This document shows, one piece after another, positions 1-6,417 of a stretch of DNA of 10,407 nt. The stretch's first letter is position 1, and every line of letters starts with the position of its first letter. Made by a program: the position numbers and the translations under genes. The notes beneath the pieces were generated by a model. It was not told the DNA's origin. It made no database searches and was given only the letters and a program-made list of their open reading frames with translations. Source of the DNA: Rhodothermales bacterium (GTDB lineage Bacteria; Bacteroidota; Rhodothermia; Rhodothermales; UBA10348); contig JAURGV010000069.1 in NCBI GenBank assembly GCA_030833605.1, positions 1-10,407 on the forward strand, in the 5' to 3' direction.

Positions 1-429
1 CAAATTCTGCCATAGCGCTCCCCCAATGGTAGAAGGTATGCCCGCGTAATGCTCTAGGCCCGCATACCCACACGAAATAGAAAATTGGATGACATCCGGC
101 CACACAATGGCACCACTTTCTACCGTAAGAATGCCATCATCCGAAAAAGACATGTTTCCCGCCCTATTTCGGATCACAAGTCCTCGGAAACCCTTATCGC
201 TAACCAAAATGTTCGCACCCAGCCCTAGAATAAAAAACGGTACTTCAAGCTTTCGAGCGCCTTTAATTGCGGCTGAAAGTTCGTTCGCGGTTTGGGCTTC
301 GAAGTAAGCATCGGCGGGACCGCCAATTTGAAATGTGGTAAACGGTGCCAGAACGTGATTTTCAAGAACCCTATTGGGCCCCAGTTGATGGTTCAATTCA
401 TCAATCAATGTTGAAGAAAGTGGATTCAA
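1..429 (-). CDS. murB: UDP-N-acetylmuramate dehydrogenase MurB, N-terminal part (cut by left edge)
   Basis: MurB is the cytoplasmic FAD- and NADPH-dependent enzyme that reduces UDP-GlcNAc-enolpyruvate to UDP-MurNAc in peptidoglycan synthesis. The 143 codons present cover the N-terminal FAD-binding domain: TTFQIGGPADAYF (residues 31-43, matching the family's NTFgiGG segment), LGLGANILVSDKGFRG (69-83, matching the LGGGSNLLVSD loop) and GLEHYAGIPSTIGGALWQNL (124-143). The last segment matches the family's GLE..aGIPGtvGGA loop, but has IPST for IPGT and QNL where MNAGA is usual. No ATG lies in frame between the upstream in-frame stop (456-454) and the conserved region. The start chosen is TTG at 429; TTG at 408 or 396 is also possible, and no convincing ribosome binding site marks any of them. 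The gene diverges from the SPFH gene across a 124-bp gap. The identification is firm; the start is uncertain and the C-terminus is missing. Confidence 0.9.
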   Translation of the reverse strand, partial: MNPLSSTLIDELNHQLGPNRVLENHVLAPFTTFQIGGPADAYFEAQTANELSAAIKGARKLEVPFFILGLGANILVSDKGFRGLVIRNRAGNMSFSDDGILTVESGAIVWPDVIQFSISCGYAGLEHYAGIPSTIGGALWQNL

Positions 430-497
430 TGCCTGGAAGCAGTTAAGGTGATTTCATTTAGGAAGAAACAAAGCGTACGCAACTACACGCTCTCCGA

Positions 498-517
498 TCC
501 GTTCAAATGGGAACGGA
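498..517. promoter_or_regulatory. 7-bp inverted repeat in the murB/SPFH divergent gap
   Basis: TCCGTTC (498-504) and GAACGGA (511-517) are perfect inverted repeats around the 6-nt spacer AAATGG. They lie in the 124-bp gap (430-553) between two divergent genes, just before an AT-rich stretch (519-530). The repeat could be an operator or an RNA hairpin in the 5' leader of the SPFH gene. I could not assign confident -35 and -10 boxes in this gap, so a regulatory role is inferred only from position and symmetry. Confidence 0.3.
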
Positions 518-553
518 AGAATATTTTATCCCTCATCGGAGACTCATTGAATT

Positions 554-1387
554 ATGGCAGATAACCAATTTCCAAACGTTTCGCGTCTGGCAATGCGCGG
601 CGGTTTTTTCGCATTTATTTTTTTAATGCTGGTAACACTTGGCGGTGGATGCATGACGACGAGCATTCAGTCGGGCGAAAGCGCTGTTAAATACAGTATT
701 TTCGGTGGTACGGACTTAACCAAACTCTATGGTGAAGGGCTCCAAGTTCACGCGCCTTGGGTAAACCTGATCCGATACGACGTTCGCGTGCAAGAGCAGC
801 TTGAAGACATTGATGCGCTTTCCTCCAACGGTCTTTCCATTGGTATGGACGCTTCTATTCGATGGCGTCCCCTTTCCACCGAACTGGCTAATATCCACGT
901 TACGTACGGGGAAGAATACTATCGTAAGCTCGTTCAGCCGGAATTACGAAGCGCCGTACGCGAAATTGTAGGCCAGTACACACCGGAAGAATTGTACTCG
1001 TCCCGCAGAACGGAACTTCAGCAAGCTATTTTTGCTAAGGTAAGAGATGCAGTGGCTTCTGAAAACATCATTGTTGATGCCATTTTGATCCGCGATATCT
1101 CGCTCCCTGATCAGATTCGCACCGCCATTGAAAACAAGTTGAAAGAAGAGCAGGAAGCTGAGCGGTATGAGTTTACGCTGCAAAAAGAAGCGCTTGAAGC
1201 GCAGCGGAAGGAAATTGAAGCACGCGGTCAGGCAGAATACCAACGCATTATCACCCAGAGCCTTTCGGCCCAGTTCTTAAAGTTCAAGGGTATTGAGGCA
1301 ACACAAGCGTTAGCTAACTCGCCGAATTCTAAAACGGTGATTATTGGTGGAACGGATGGTTTGCCCGTGATTCTTGGAAATCAATAG
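554..1387 (+). CDS. SPFH/prohibitin-family membrane-anchored protein
   Basis: This 277-residue protein has the layout of prohibitin/stomatin (SPFH, Band 7) proteins. It has a short N-terminal cytoplasmic segment ending in R15, one hydrophobic segment (about 17-32) and a Band 7 domain (about 36-195) with GEGLQVHAPW, YDVRVQEQ and DISLPDQIRTAIENKLK. A charged, Gln/Glu/Lys/Arg-rich coiled-coil region (about 190-230) precedes a hydrophobic C-terminal region ending in GLPVILGNQ. Family members oligomerise into membrane rings or microdomains and often affect membrane proteases such as FtsH; the specific role here is unknown. The membrane segment ends in TLGGGC (Cys33), which resembles a lipobox but lacks Leu/Val at -3, so a plain membrane anchor is more likely than a lipoprotein. 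The start is ATG with a weak GGAG 12 nt upstream. The MGMT-like gene follows after 11 bp and is probably co-transcribed, but this gives no functional clue. Confidence 0.87.
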   Translation: MADNQFPNVSRLAMRGGFFAFIFLMLVTLGGGCMTTSIQSGESAVKYSIFGGTDLTKLYGEGLQVHAPWVNLIRYDVRVQEQLEDIDALSSNGLSIGMDASIRWRPLSTELANIHVTYGEEYYRKLVQPELRSAVREIVGQYTPEELYSSRRTELQQAIFAKVRDAVASENIIVDAILIRDISLPDQIRTAIENKLKEEQEAERYEFTLQKEALEAQRKEIEARGQAEYQRIITQSLSAQFLKFKGIEATQALANSPNSKTVIIGGTDGLPVILGNQ

Positions 1388-1398
1388 GCGTAAACACA

Positions 1399-1716
1399 GT
1401 GGCTAACCAAGACTTTTTTGATAAAGTGTGGGAAGTTGTGGCTGATATTCCTTTGGGGAAAGTCACCACTTATGGCCACATAGCCGCGTATTTGGGTTCA
1501 AAAAGTGCCTCGAGGACCGTTGGATGGGCTTTAAAAGCGGCCTCGGGGCACGGATTGCCGTGCCATAGAGTGGTAAATCGATATGGCGGACTAAGCGGAC
1601 ATGCGAGTTTCGGCGGTCCATACGTGATGGAGGACCTCCTGCGTAGCGAAGGGATTGCGTTTTTGGACGAAACCACGGTCGATATCGAAAAACACCTTTG
1701 GGTGCCCGGTACCTAA
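1399..1716 (+). CDS. MGMT/alkyltransferase-like DNA-binding-domain protein retaining the active-site Cys
   Basis: This 105-residue protein matches only the C-terminal winged-helix domain of O6-alkylguanine-DNA alkyltransferases (Ogt/MGMT). Its motifs are FFDKVWEVVADIPLGKVTTYG (6-26), IAAYLGSKSASRTVGWAL (28-45, the recognition-helix region) and LPCHRVVNRYGGLSGHASF (53-71). Full MGMTs carry an additional N-terminal domain that is absent here. The stand-alone alkyltransferase-like (ATL) proteins are of this size, but usually replace the acceptor cysteine with Trp or Ala and only flag alkylated guanine for nucleotide excision repair. Here Cys55 in PCHR is kept, so both direct alkyl transfer and ATL-like damage recognition are possible. 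The start is GTG at 1399, the only plausible start before the conserved VWE motif, 11 bp after the SPFH stop. A weak AGG lies about 10 nt upstream. The gene converges with aroA, 43 bp away. The family is certain; activity is open. Confidence 0.87.
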   Translation: MANQDFFDKVWEVVADIPLGKVTTYGHIAAYLGSKSASRTVGWALKAASGHGLPCHRVVNRYGGLSGHASFGGPYVMEDLLRSEGIAFLDETTVDIEKHLWVPGT

Positions 1717-1754
1717 ATTTGGAATGCCGATACCCCTAGGGAGAAAGGCCGGCG

Positions 1755-1769
1755 ATTAGCTAGGCTAAT
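1755..1769. other. Short hairpin at the aroA 3' end
   Basis: ATTAGC (1755-1760) and GCTAAT (1764-1769) form a 6-bp stem with a 3-nt loop across the aroA stop codon (TAG on the minus strand at 1762-1760). It lies in the 43-bp convergent gap between the MGMT-like gene and aroA. There is no T-tract on either side, so it is not a standard intrinsic terminator. The palindrome CCCTAGGG (1734-1741) sits in the same gap. Confidence 0.25.
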
Positions 1770-3052
1770 TCTTCCAAACAGTCCCAAAACGTGGGAAAGG
1801 ATACGGAAGCGATTTCTGAGCCGTTAATTTCAACCTTTCCATCGCTTACGAGTGCTGCGATACCCATGGACATGGCTATGCGGTGGTCATGGTAGGTGTC
1901 GACGGTGCCTGAGCGCAGTGTACTACCGCCTTTAAACAGAAGGCCGTCCTCTTTTTCTTCCAATTCGACACCTAGTGTTCTCAGGCCAGTAGCCATCGCC
2001 GCAATGCGATCTGCCTCTTTATGTCGCAGTTCGGAAGCATCAGAAATGGACGTTGGACCGGTGGCGACGGAAGCTGCGACACAAAGAATGGGGATTTCGT
2101 CAATAATGTTGGCGATAATAGGGCCACTCACCTGAATGCCATGCAGCTCAGCCGATCGGACCACAATATCGCCAATCGGTTCACCGCCAACCAATCGCTC
2201 ATTTTCAATAACAATGTTGGCTCCCATCGCCCGCAAAACGTCGATTAGGCCCGTTCTAGAGGGGTTGAGTCCGACTTTGAGCAGTTTTAGGGCCGAGTCA
2301 GGCACAATCGATCCTGCCACAAGAAAAAACGCTGCGGCCGAAAAATCGGCGGGGATGGACCATAGTCGAGGCTTAATCTCCATTCCACCTTCGACTGAAA
2401 TATGTCGTTGATTACCAATTGTAACCGAACCGAGTCCCAGCATGCGCTCTGTGTGGTCCCTGGAAGGCGTGTGCTCTACGACGGTCGTAATGCCTTTTGC
2501 AAATAAGCCAGCTAGTAAAACGCACGATTTCACCTGTGCAGAAGCAATAGGTAGTTCATAGGTCACGGCCCGCAACGGATGAGTGCCTTGTACGTGAAGC
2601 GGGGCCCGACCACCCTGTGCGTCTACCGTAGCTCCCATCATGCGAAGCGGATCAATAATTCGACCCATAGGCCTGCCGGAAAGCGAATCGTCACCAATTA
2701 GTATAGAAGAAAACGACTGACCCGCCAGCATACCAGCGAGTAACCGCATGGTGGTGCCTGAATTACCGCAATCTAGGGGCAGGGTGGGAGCCGTGAAGCC
2801 GTTTAACCCCTTTCCATGAATGTCGAAACCGGTGTCGGTTGGAAGGATCTCAATACCTAACTGTCTTAAGCAGGAAAGCGTGCTTTGTGGGTCGGCCGAA
2901 GATGGATAACCAACCACCTGGCTCGTTCCTGAAGCCAGCGAAGCAAATAGAGCTGTTCTATGAGCGATTGACTTATCGGCCGGAAGCGAAACGGTACCAA
3001 TTAGACCCCGTGTAGCGCCTTTAATGATGCGAGGCGTTTCTAATGTATCCAT
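1760..3052 (-). CDS. aroA: 3-phosphoshikimate 1-carboxyvinyltransferase (EPSP synthase)
   Basis: AroA transfers the enolpyruvyl group of PEP to shikimate-3-phosphate, the sixth step of the shikimate pathway to chorismate and aromatic amino acids. At 430 residues it has the normal full length. Visible family motifs are LPADKSIAHRT (23-33, catalytic Lys27), the PEP-site loop CGNSGTTMRLLAG (95-107), SGRPMGRIIDPLRMMGA (125-141), SAQVKS (171-176), DEIP (318-321, catalytic Asp318), ELRHKEADRI (341-350, catalytic Glu346) and YHDHRIAMS (387-395). The GNSGTTMRL loop and RPMGR motif resemble the Bacillus/class II branch more than the E. coli class I enzyme (GNAGTAMRP). The ATG start lies 5 bp after the add stop, and no clear Shine-Dalgarno is present, so translational coupling to add is likely. 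No frameshift or missing catalytic residue is seen. Confidence 0.97.
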   Translation of the reverse strand: MDTLETPRIIKGATRGLIGTVSLPADKSIAHRTALFASLASGTSQVVGYPSSADPQSTLSCLRQLGIEILPTDTGFDIHGKGLNGFTAPTLPLDCGNSGTTMRLLAGMLAGQSFSSILIGDDSLSGRPMGRIIDPLRMMGATVDAQGGRAPLHVQGTHPLRAVTYELPIASAQVKSCVLLAGLFAKGITTVVEHTPSRDHTERMLGLGSVTIGNQRHISVEGGMEIKPRLWSIPADFSAAAFFLVAGSIVPDSALKLLKVGLNPSRTGLIDVLRAMGANIVIENERLVGGEPIGDIVVRSAELHGIQVSGPIIANIIDEIPILCVAASVATGPTSISDASELRHKEADRIAAMATGLRTLGVELEEKEDGLLFKGGSTLRSGTVDTYHDHRIAMSMGIAALVSDGKVEINGSEIASVSFPTFWDCLEELA

Positions 3053-3057
3053 AAAAA

Positions 3058-4113
3058 TTACATTACCATTTGAATGGCTTGGGAAGCGTTCGCCATGAGC
3101 CGTAATCGTTCTTCAATGGGTAAAAAGGCATGTTTAAACCCATTCAAGACAATAGTTTTGATTTCGCTTTCCGTCAATCCACATCGGGTATGGGCCAAAT
3201 ACAATTCGCCTGATGAACTCGTATGGCTAAATAAACGGGAGTCCGTGTTAATGGTAACCGGAACTCCTGATCGTACAATTTGCCGCACCGGATGCTCCTC
3301 ATAGGAGGGTGCAACACTCGTTTGAACGTTACTCGTAGGGCATACTTCTAAGGGAATTTGGTGGTCCCGCATGAAATGTAACAATGGAAGATCATCAACC
3401 AGTGTGATGCCATGACCAATGCGGTGAGCGCCACAAAAGAAGAGGGCTTGCCGAATAGACTCGGGTCCCCAAGACTCGCCAGCGTGCACCGTCAAGTTTA
3501 ATAGGTGATTTCGGGCGTAGTAAAAGGCTTCTAAGTGGTGTTTTGCCGGATTACCCGCCTCTCCACCAGCCAAATCAAAGGCTACAACCCCTTTGCCCAG
3601 GTAAGAAACAGCCAGCTGAGCTTGTTCTAAAGAAGCCTCGACAAAACGATCTCTAAGTGCGCACACGATGATGCCGTATTGTATGCCATACTGCTTTTTA
3701 GCTTTTTCTAGGCCTTTAATTACGGCATCCATCACCTCATTTAGGCCTAGACCTTCTTGTGTGTGTAAAATCGGTCCGAATCGAACTTCGAGGTAAATCA
3801 CGTTTTCTGCGGCAAAATCTTCTGCCATTTCGAAGGCAACCCGCTCTAGCGACGATTTGCTTTGCATCAGACCGATGGTGTACTTAAACCATGCTAAATA
3901 CTCGTAGAGGTCCGAAGAATCGTCCACTTTGGCCAACTCCTTCAGCAAGCCATCATGCGTTTTAGCAGGTAAAAGATTCATTTTACCCTGTTCTTTAGCT
4001 AATTCGAGCATGGTCGAAAGTCGCATCGCCCCGTCGAGGTGGGAATGCAATTCCGCTTTCGGCCAAGATCGAATTTGGTCCAACGTTAAGGTATGTTCGC
4101 TATTGCTCTGCAT
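3058..4113 (-). CDS. add: Adenosine deaminase family protein
   Basis: The family hydrolytically deaminates adenosine or deoxyadenosine to inosine or deoxyinosine in purine salvage, using one zinc ion. The 351-residue protein is full length. It shows KAELHSHLDGAMR (19-31; zinc ligands His23 and His25), VHAGES (209-214; ligand His210, catalytic Glu213), RIGHG (231-235; catalytic His234), EVCPTSNVQT (256-265) and VTINTDSRLFSHT (286-298; zinc ligand Asp291). The residue after Asp291 is Ser292, where E. coli- and mammal-type enzymes have Asp (NTDDP) contacting the purine N7. From memory, actinobacterial ADAs have NTDNRL at this place, so this may be that branch rather than a new activity. A related adenine-nucleoside substrate, such as aminodeoxyfutalosine, cannot be excluded. 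It is the first gene of a leftward pair with aroA (5-bp gap) and diverges from tatA. The ATG at 4113 fits the usual distance to the HSHLDG motif. Confidence 0.9.
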   Translation of the reverse strand: MQSNSEHTLTLDQIRSWPKAELHSHLDGAMRLSTMLELAKEQGKMNLLPAKTHDGLLKELAKVDDSSDLYEYLAWFKYTIGLMQSKSSLERVAFEMAEDFAAENVIYLEVRFGPILHTQEGLGLNEVMDAVIKGLEKAKKQYGIQYGIIVCALRDRFVEASLEQAQLAVSYLGKGVVAFDLAGGEAGNPAKHHLEAFYYARNHLLNLTVHAGESWGPESIRQALFFCGAHRIGHGITLVDDLPLLHFMRDHQIPLEVCPTSNVQTSVAPSYEEHPVRQIVRSGVPVTINTDSRLFSHTSSSGELYLAHTRCGLTESEIKTIVLNGFKHAFLPIEERLRLMANASQAIQMVM

Positions 4114-4255
4114 AAAAAGAGATTCAGGTTAAGGCCAACCATGGGTGATAAAAATGGAACTGCACTAGGGTCGTTTCGTAAAGCTCACAAATTGTTCGGA
4201 TTAAAGCCCTAAAAATTCGAAGGATTTCTGTTTATTTTGCCTTTAATTACGGGGA

Positions 4256-4292
4256 GGTGGTCTTTGACACTCCGTCAGCCCGCCTAACCACC
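4256..4292. promoter_or_regulatory. Inverted repeat in the add/tatA divergent gap
   Basis: GGTGGT (4256-4261) pairs with ACCACC (4287-4292). Within the loop, TGAC (4265-4268) pairs with GTCA (4274-4277). This nested dyad lies 22 bp before tatA in the 201-bp gap (4114-4314) that should hold the promoters of both add and tatA. It also contains TTGACA (4264-4269), but no -10 box stands at the right distance. It could be a 5' leader hairpin or a regulator site; nothing in the sequence chooses between these. Confidence 0.25.
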
Positions 4293-4314
4293 CACAATTA
4301 CCACTAGAGGAACT

Positions 4315-4593
4315 ATGGGAAGCCTCGGACCTTTTGAACTCGTACTCATTTTCTTAGCCATTTTACTGATTTTTGGGGCCAAAAGAATCCCCGAAATCGC
4401 TAGAGGATTAGGAAAAGGTATAAAAGAGTTTAAATCTGCTACCAGTGAGATTTCGCGTGAATTGAACGTTCAAGAGCCAACGCACAGAATTCACCCGACC
4501 CCTCCAACGCAAGGTGCCTCAGCACCTAGAACTGATTCTTCAGACGCTGCAACGCATACTGGAAGTCAGCAAATGCCCAATAATCCTTCTTAA
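4315..4593 (+). CDS. tatA: Sec-independent protein translocase subunit TatA/E
   Basis: TatA is the pore-forming or membrane-weakening component of the twin-arginine pathway, which exports folded proteins across the inner membrane. The 92-residue protein has the canonical plan: a short N-terminus, one membrane helix (about 7-20) with Glu8 near its start, the hinge FGAKRIPEIARGLGKGIKEFK (20-40) beginning the amphipathic helix, and a polar tail (about 51-92) rich in Thr, Pro, Ser, Gln and Ala. Glu8 matches the position of the functionally important polar residue of TatA and chloroplast Tha4. The start is ATG with AGAGGA a few bases upstream. No tatB or tatC is adjacent, so it is a stand-alone TatA/TatE-type gene whose partners must lie elsewhere. 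It appears monocistronic: it is divergent from add and closed by a strong terminator 21 bp after its stop. Confidence 0.95.
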   Translation: MGSLGPFELVLIFLAILLIFGAKRIPEIARGLGKGIKEFKSATSEISRELNVQEPTHRIHPTPPTQGASAPRTDSSDAATHTGSQQMPNNPS

Positions 4594-4614
4594 GCGGCAT
4601 TGAAATAGGATAAT

Positions 4615-4651
4615 AGTGGGCCGTTCGCGGAGCGAACGGCCCACTTTTTTT
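4615..4651 (+). terminator. Strong Rho-independent terminator after tatA
   Basis: A perfect 14-bp inverted repeat (4615-4628 with 4632-4645) surrounds the 3-nt loop GGA. The GC-rich stem runs directly into seven T residues (4645-4651) on the plus strand. It begins 21 bp after the tatA stop and insulates tatA from sucD. On the minus strand there is only a short interrupted A/T run after the stem, so it is mainly a plus-strand terminator. Confidence 0.96.
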
Positions 4652-4724
4652 ATCTTCGACTTCGTTCGATTTTTGCAAAAGGATTGTTCGATTTCGTTAG
4701 AGGTTTACAATTCAGGATTGAGGT

Positions 4725-4753
4725 TTGACGCTTTTCGCGCTAAACTGTAGTCT
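4725..4753 (+). promoter_or_regulatory. Possible sucD promoter
   Basis: TTGACG (4725-4730, five of six matches to the -35 consensus) is followed 17 bp later by TAGTCT (4748-4753, a poor -10 that keeps the first TA and last T). It lies 62 bp before sucD and downstream of the tatA terminator, where a promoter for sucD-engB-serA is expected. A small hairpin, GTACC-TCG-GGTAC (4763-4775), follows near the predicted transcript start. The weak -10 keeps confidence low. Confidence 0.35.
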
Positions 4754-4814
4754 TGATGTATTGTACCTCGGGTACTAGCCCAAATTGATTTTTAACTAAG
4801 CGCGACTAAACGCC

Positions 4815-5690
4815 ATGTCCATTCTGGTTGATAAAAACACCCGCCTTGTTGTTCAAGGGTATACTGGAAAAGAAGGAACGTTTCATTCCGAGCAAATGCT
4901 CGAGTACGGAACCCCTTTAATCGGAGGTGTAACCCCTGGGAAAGGAGGGCAATTGCATCTTGGTAAACCCGTTTTCGATACGGTTTCCGATGCAGTAAGC
5001 CAGGAAGGAGCGAATACTTCCATTATTTTCGTACCGCCGCCATTTGCGGCTGATGCTATTTTGGAAGCGGCAGAAGCGGGGATTAAAACCATTGTTTGTA
5101 TCACGGAAGGTATTCCGGTAAACGACATGGTCCCTGTGTATCACTACGTTAAAAGCAAAGGTGCCAACTTGATTGGCCCAAACTGCCCTGGAGTGATCAC
5201 ACCCGGTCAAGCTAAAGTTGGCATTATGCCAGCCATGATTTTTTCAGAAGGCAATGTTGGGGTTATCTCTCGAAGCGGAACCTTGACGTATGAAGCCGTC
5301 GACCAACTAACGCGCAAGGGACTTGGGCAAAGTACGGCCGTCGGAATTGGTGGTGACCCTATCATCGGATCGCGCTTCCTCGATATCATGCAAATGTTTC
5401 ACGCCGATGACCAAACCGAAGCCGTCGTTATGATTGGTGAAATTGGTGGGACTGCGGAAGAAGAAGCAGCTGCATTCATCCGTGACAACATGACCAAACC
5501 CGTATTCGTGTTTATCGCAGGCAGAACGGCACCTCCAGGGCGTCGTATGGGTCACGCTGGCGCAATCATATCGGGTGGAAAAGGAACCGCTGAAGATAAA
5601 TTTGCTGCACTAGAAGAAGCTGGGGCGACGATTGTTCTAAATCCAGCTGCCATTGGTGCTGCTGTAGCGGACCATTTTTCCCGGGTCTAG
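4815..5690 (+). CDS. sucD: Succinate-CoA ligase, alpha subunit
   Basis: SucD is the alpha subunit of the TCA-cycle enzyme that interconverts succinyl-CoA and succinate with formation of ATP or GTP. It binds CoA and carries the transient phosphohistidine. The 291-residue protein has the usual length. It shows the N-terminal CoA-binding Rossmann domain ([13 protein letters not shown] 12-24; GGVTPGKGG 37-45), [15 protein letters not shown] (71-85), CITEGIP (95-101), [12 protein letters not shown] (120-131), [10 protein letters not shown] (152-161), GIGGDPIIG (177-185) and [21 protein letters not shown] (242-262), with phospho-His247 matching His246 of the E. coli enzyme. No clear Shine-Dalgarno precedes the ATG. 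The beta subunit gene sucC is not adjacent and must lie elsewhere. EngB starts 28 bp downstream, so sucD may head a transcript continuing through engB and serA; the three products share no pathway. Confidence 0.97.
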   Translation: MSILVDKNTRLVVQGYTGKEGTFHSEQMLEYGTPLIGGVTPGKGGQLHLGKPVFDTVSDAVSQEGANTSIIFVPPPFAADAILEAAEAGIKTIVCITEGIPVNDMVPVYHYVKSKGANLIGPNCPGVITPGQAKVGIMPAMIFSEGNVGVISRSGTLTYEAVDQLTRKGLGQSTAVGIGGDPIIGSRFLDIMQMFHADDQTEAVVMIGEIGGTAEEEAAAFIRDNMTKPVFVFIAGRTAPPGRRMGHAGAIISGGKGTAEDKFAALEEAGATIVLNPAAIGAAVADHFSRV

Positions 5691-5718
5691 CCTTTAACAG
5701 ACCACATCCACCTTTAGG

Positions 5719-6384
5719 ATGAAAATTGATCGGGTTGTTTTCACGCAGGGCGCAACGTCCTTAAAAAACATGCCTCAGGAATCTACTCCTGAGGTGGCGT
5801 TTATAGGTCGGTCTAACGTTGGAAAAAGCTCGTTGATCAATCGCTTGCTCCAACGGAAAAACCTTGCTCGAACCTCCGGAACGCCTGGAAAGACCCAAGA
5901 AATCAATTTCTTCTTGGTGAACGAAGCGTTTCACGTGGTCGATCTTCCCGGATTTGGATACGCCAAAGTCTCGAAAACACAGCGCGCCAAATGGCAACAA
6001 CTCATTGGGACGTATTTGGTTGGAAGGCCTCAGCTTAAGGTTGTTTTCCAGCTTATTGATTCCCGCCACGCTCCAACCGAACTGGATCGTGAAGTCATAC
6101 TATTGTTAAAAGAGTCCAGCGCAGCCCACGTGATTTTGCTCACGAAAGGAGACAAGCTTTCGGGCAACGAACGATCAAAAAGTATAGCGGTGGTTCACAA
6201 AGCGCTTCTTTCGCTTGGTAGAGAATGCCCTATCGTTTTAACCAGTGCTTCTGATGGAAGAGGGCGCGATACGATCCTTGAATGGCTGAATTTCTATTTG
6301 CAGCCTTTGCTGATTCCAGAGCCCATTCAAGACCCTGATCAAGATCCTGGTCAAGACCCTATTCTACCGGATACGGAACCGTAA
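5719..6384 (+). CDS. engB: Ribosome biogenesis GTP-binding protein EngB (YihA/YsxC)
   Basis: EngB is an essential TRAFAC-class GTPase needed for late assembly of the large ribosomal subunit. The GTPase motifs are in order: G1 GRSNVGKSS (30-38), the G2/switch I region SGTPGKT (53-59) followed by INFF, G3 DLPGFGYAK (75-83), G4 LTKGDK (141-146; TKAD is more usual) and G5 TSAS (175-178). The core ends near residue 198, typical for the family. The remaining residues (199-221) form an acidic proline-rich extension, IPEPIQDPDQDPGQDP, created by a 12-bp tandem repeat. The ATG start with TAGG just upstream is 28 bp after sucD, and serA starts 33 bp downstream. Neighbouring genes look co-transcribed but are functionally unrelated. 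The identification is firm; the role of the tail, if any, is unknown. Confidence 0.96.
   Translation: MKIDRVVFTQGATSLKNMPQESTPEVAFIGRSNVGKSSLINRLLQRKNLARTSGTPGKTQEINFFLVNEAFHVVDLPGFGYAKVSKTQRAKWQQLIGTYLVGRPQLKVVFQLIDSRHAPTELDREVILLLKESSAAHVILLTKGDKLSGNERSKSIAVVHKALLSLGRECPIVLTSASDGRGRDTILEWLNFYLQPLLIPEPIQDPDQDPGQDPILPDTEP
6328..6360 (+). repeat. 12-bp tandem repeat, 2.75 copies, in the engB 3' end
   Basis: CAAGACCCTGAT (6328-6339), CAAGATCCTGGT (6340-6351) and the partial copy CAAGACCCT (6352-6360) lie head to tail in frame. They encode QDPD-QDPG-QDP. Copies differ at one or two positions, suggesting a duplication old enough to have diverged slightly or one under frame selection. Because the unit is a multiple of three, copy-number change would lengthen or shorten the EngB tail without a frameshift. 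Confidence 0.9.
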
Positions 6385-6417
6385 GAAAAATCTTTCACCT
6401 TATATATTGCATTTTTC

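Noticed and set aside
944..1243. A 99-codon minus-strand frame inside the SPFH gene
   Set aside because: It is a shadow of the coiled-coil coding region; its Phe/Leu-rich product is the reverse complement of Glu/Lys/Gln codons.
1734..1741. CCCTAGGG palindrome between the MGMT-like gene and aroA as a terminator
   Set aside because: It is a short palindrome without a loop or T-tract, so it cannot act as an intrinsic terminator as it stands.
1896..2411. Plus-strand open frames opposite aroA
   Set aside because: They are antisense to a gene with all catalytic motifs intact, overlap each other in different frames and resemble no protein family.
4264..4269. TTGACA upstream of tatA as a -35 box
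   Set aside because: At 16-18 bp downstream the sequence is GC-rich (ACCACC) with no -10-like hexamer.
4664..4694. Direct repeat GTTCGATTT (4664-4672 and 4686-4694) after the tatA terminator
   Set aside because: Only two 9-bp copies in low-complexity AT/TTCG sequence, with no spacer regularity or other copies, so it is neither a CRISPR nor a convincing binding-site array.
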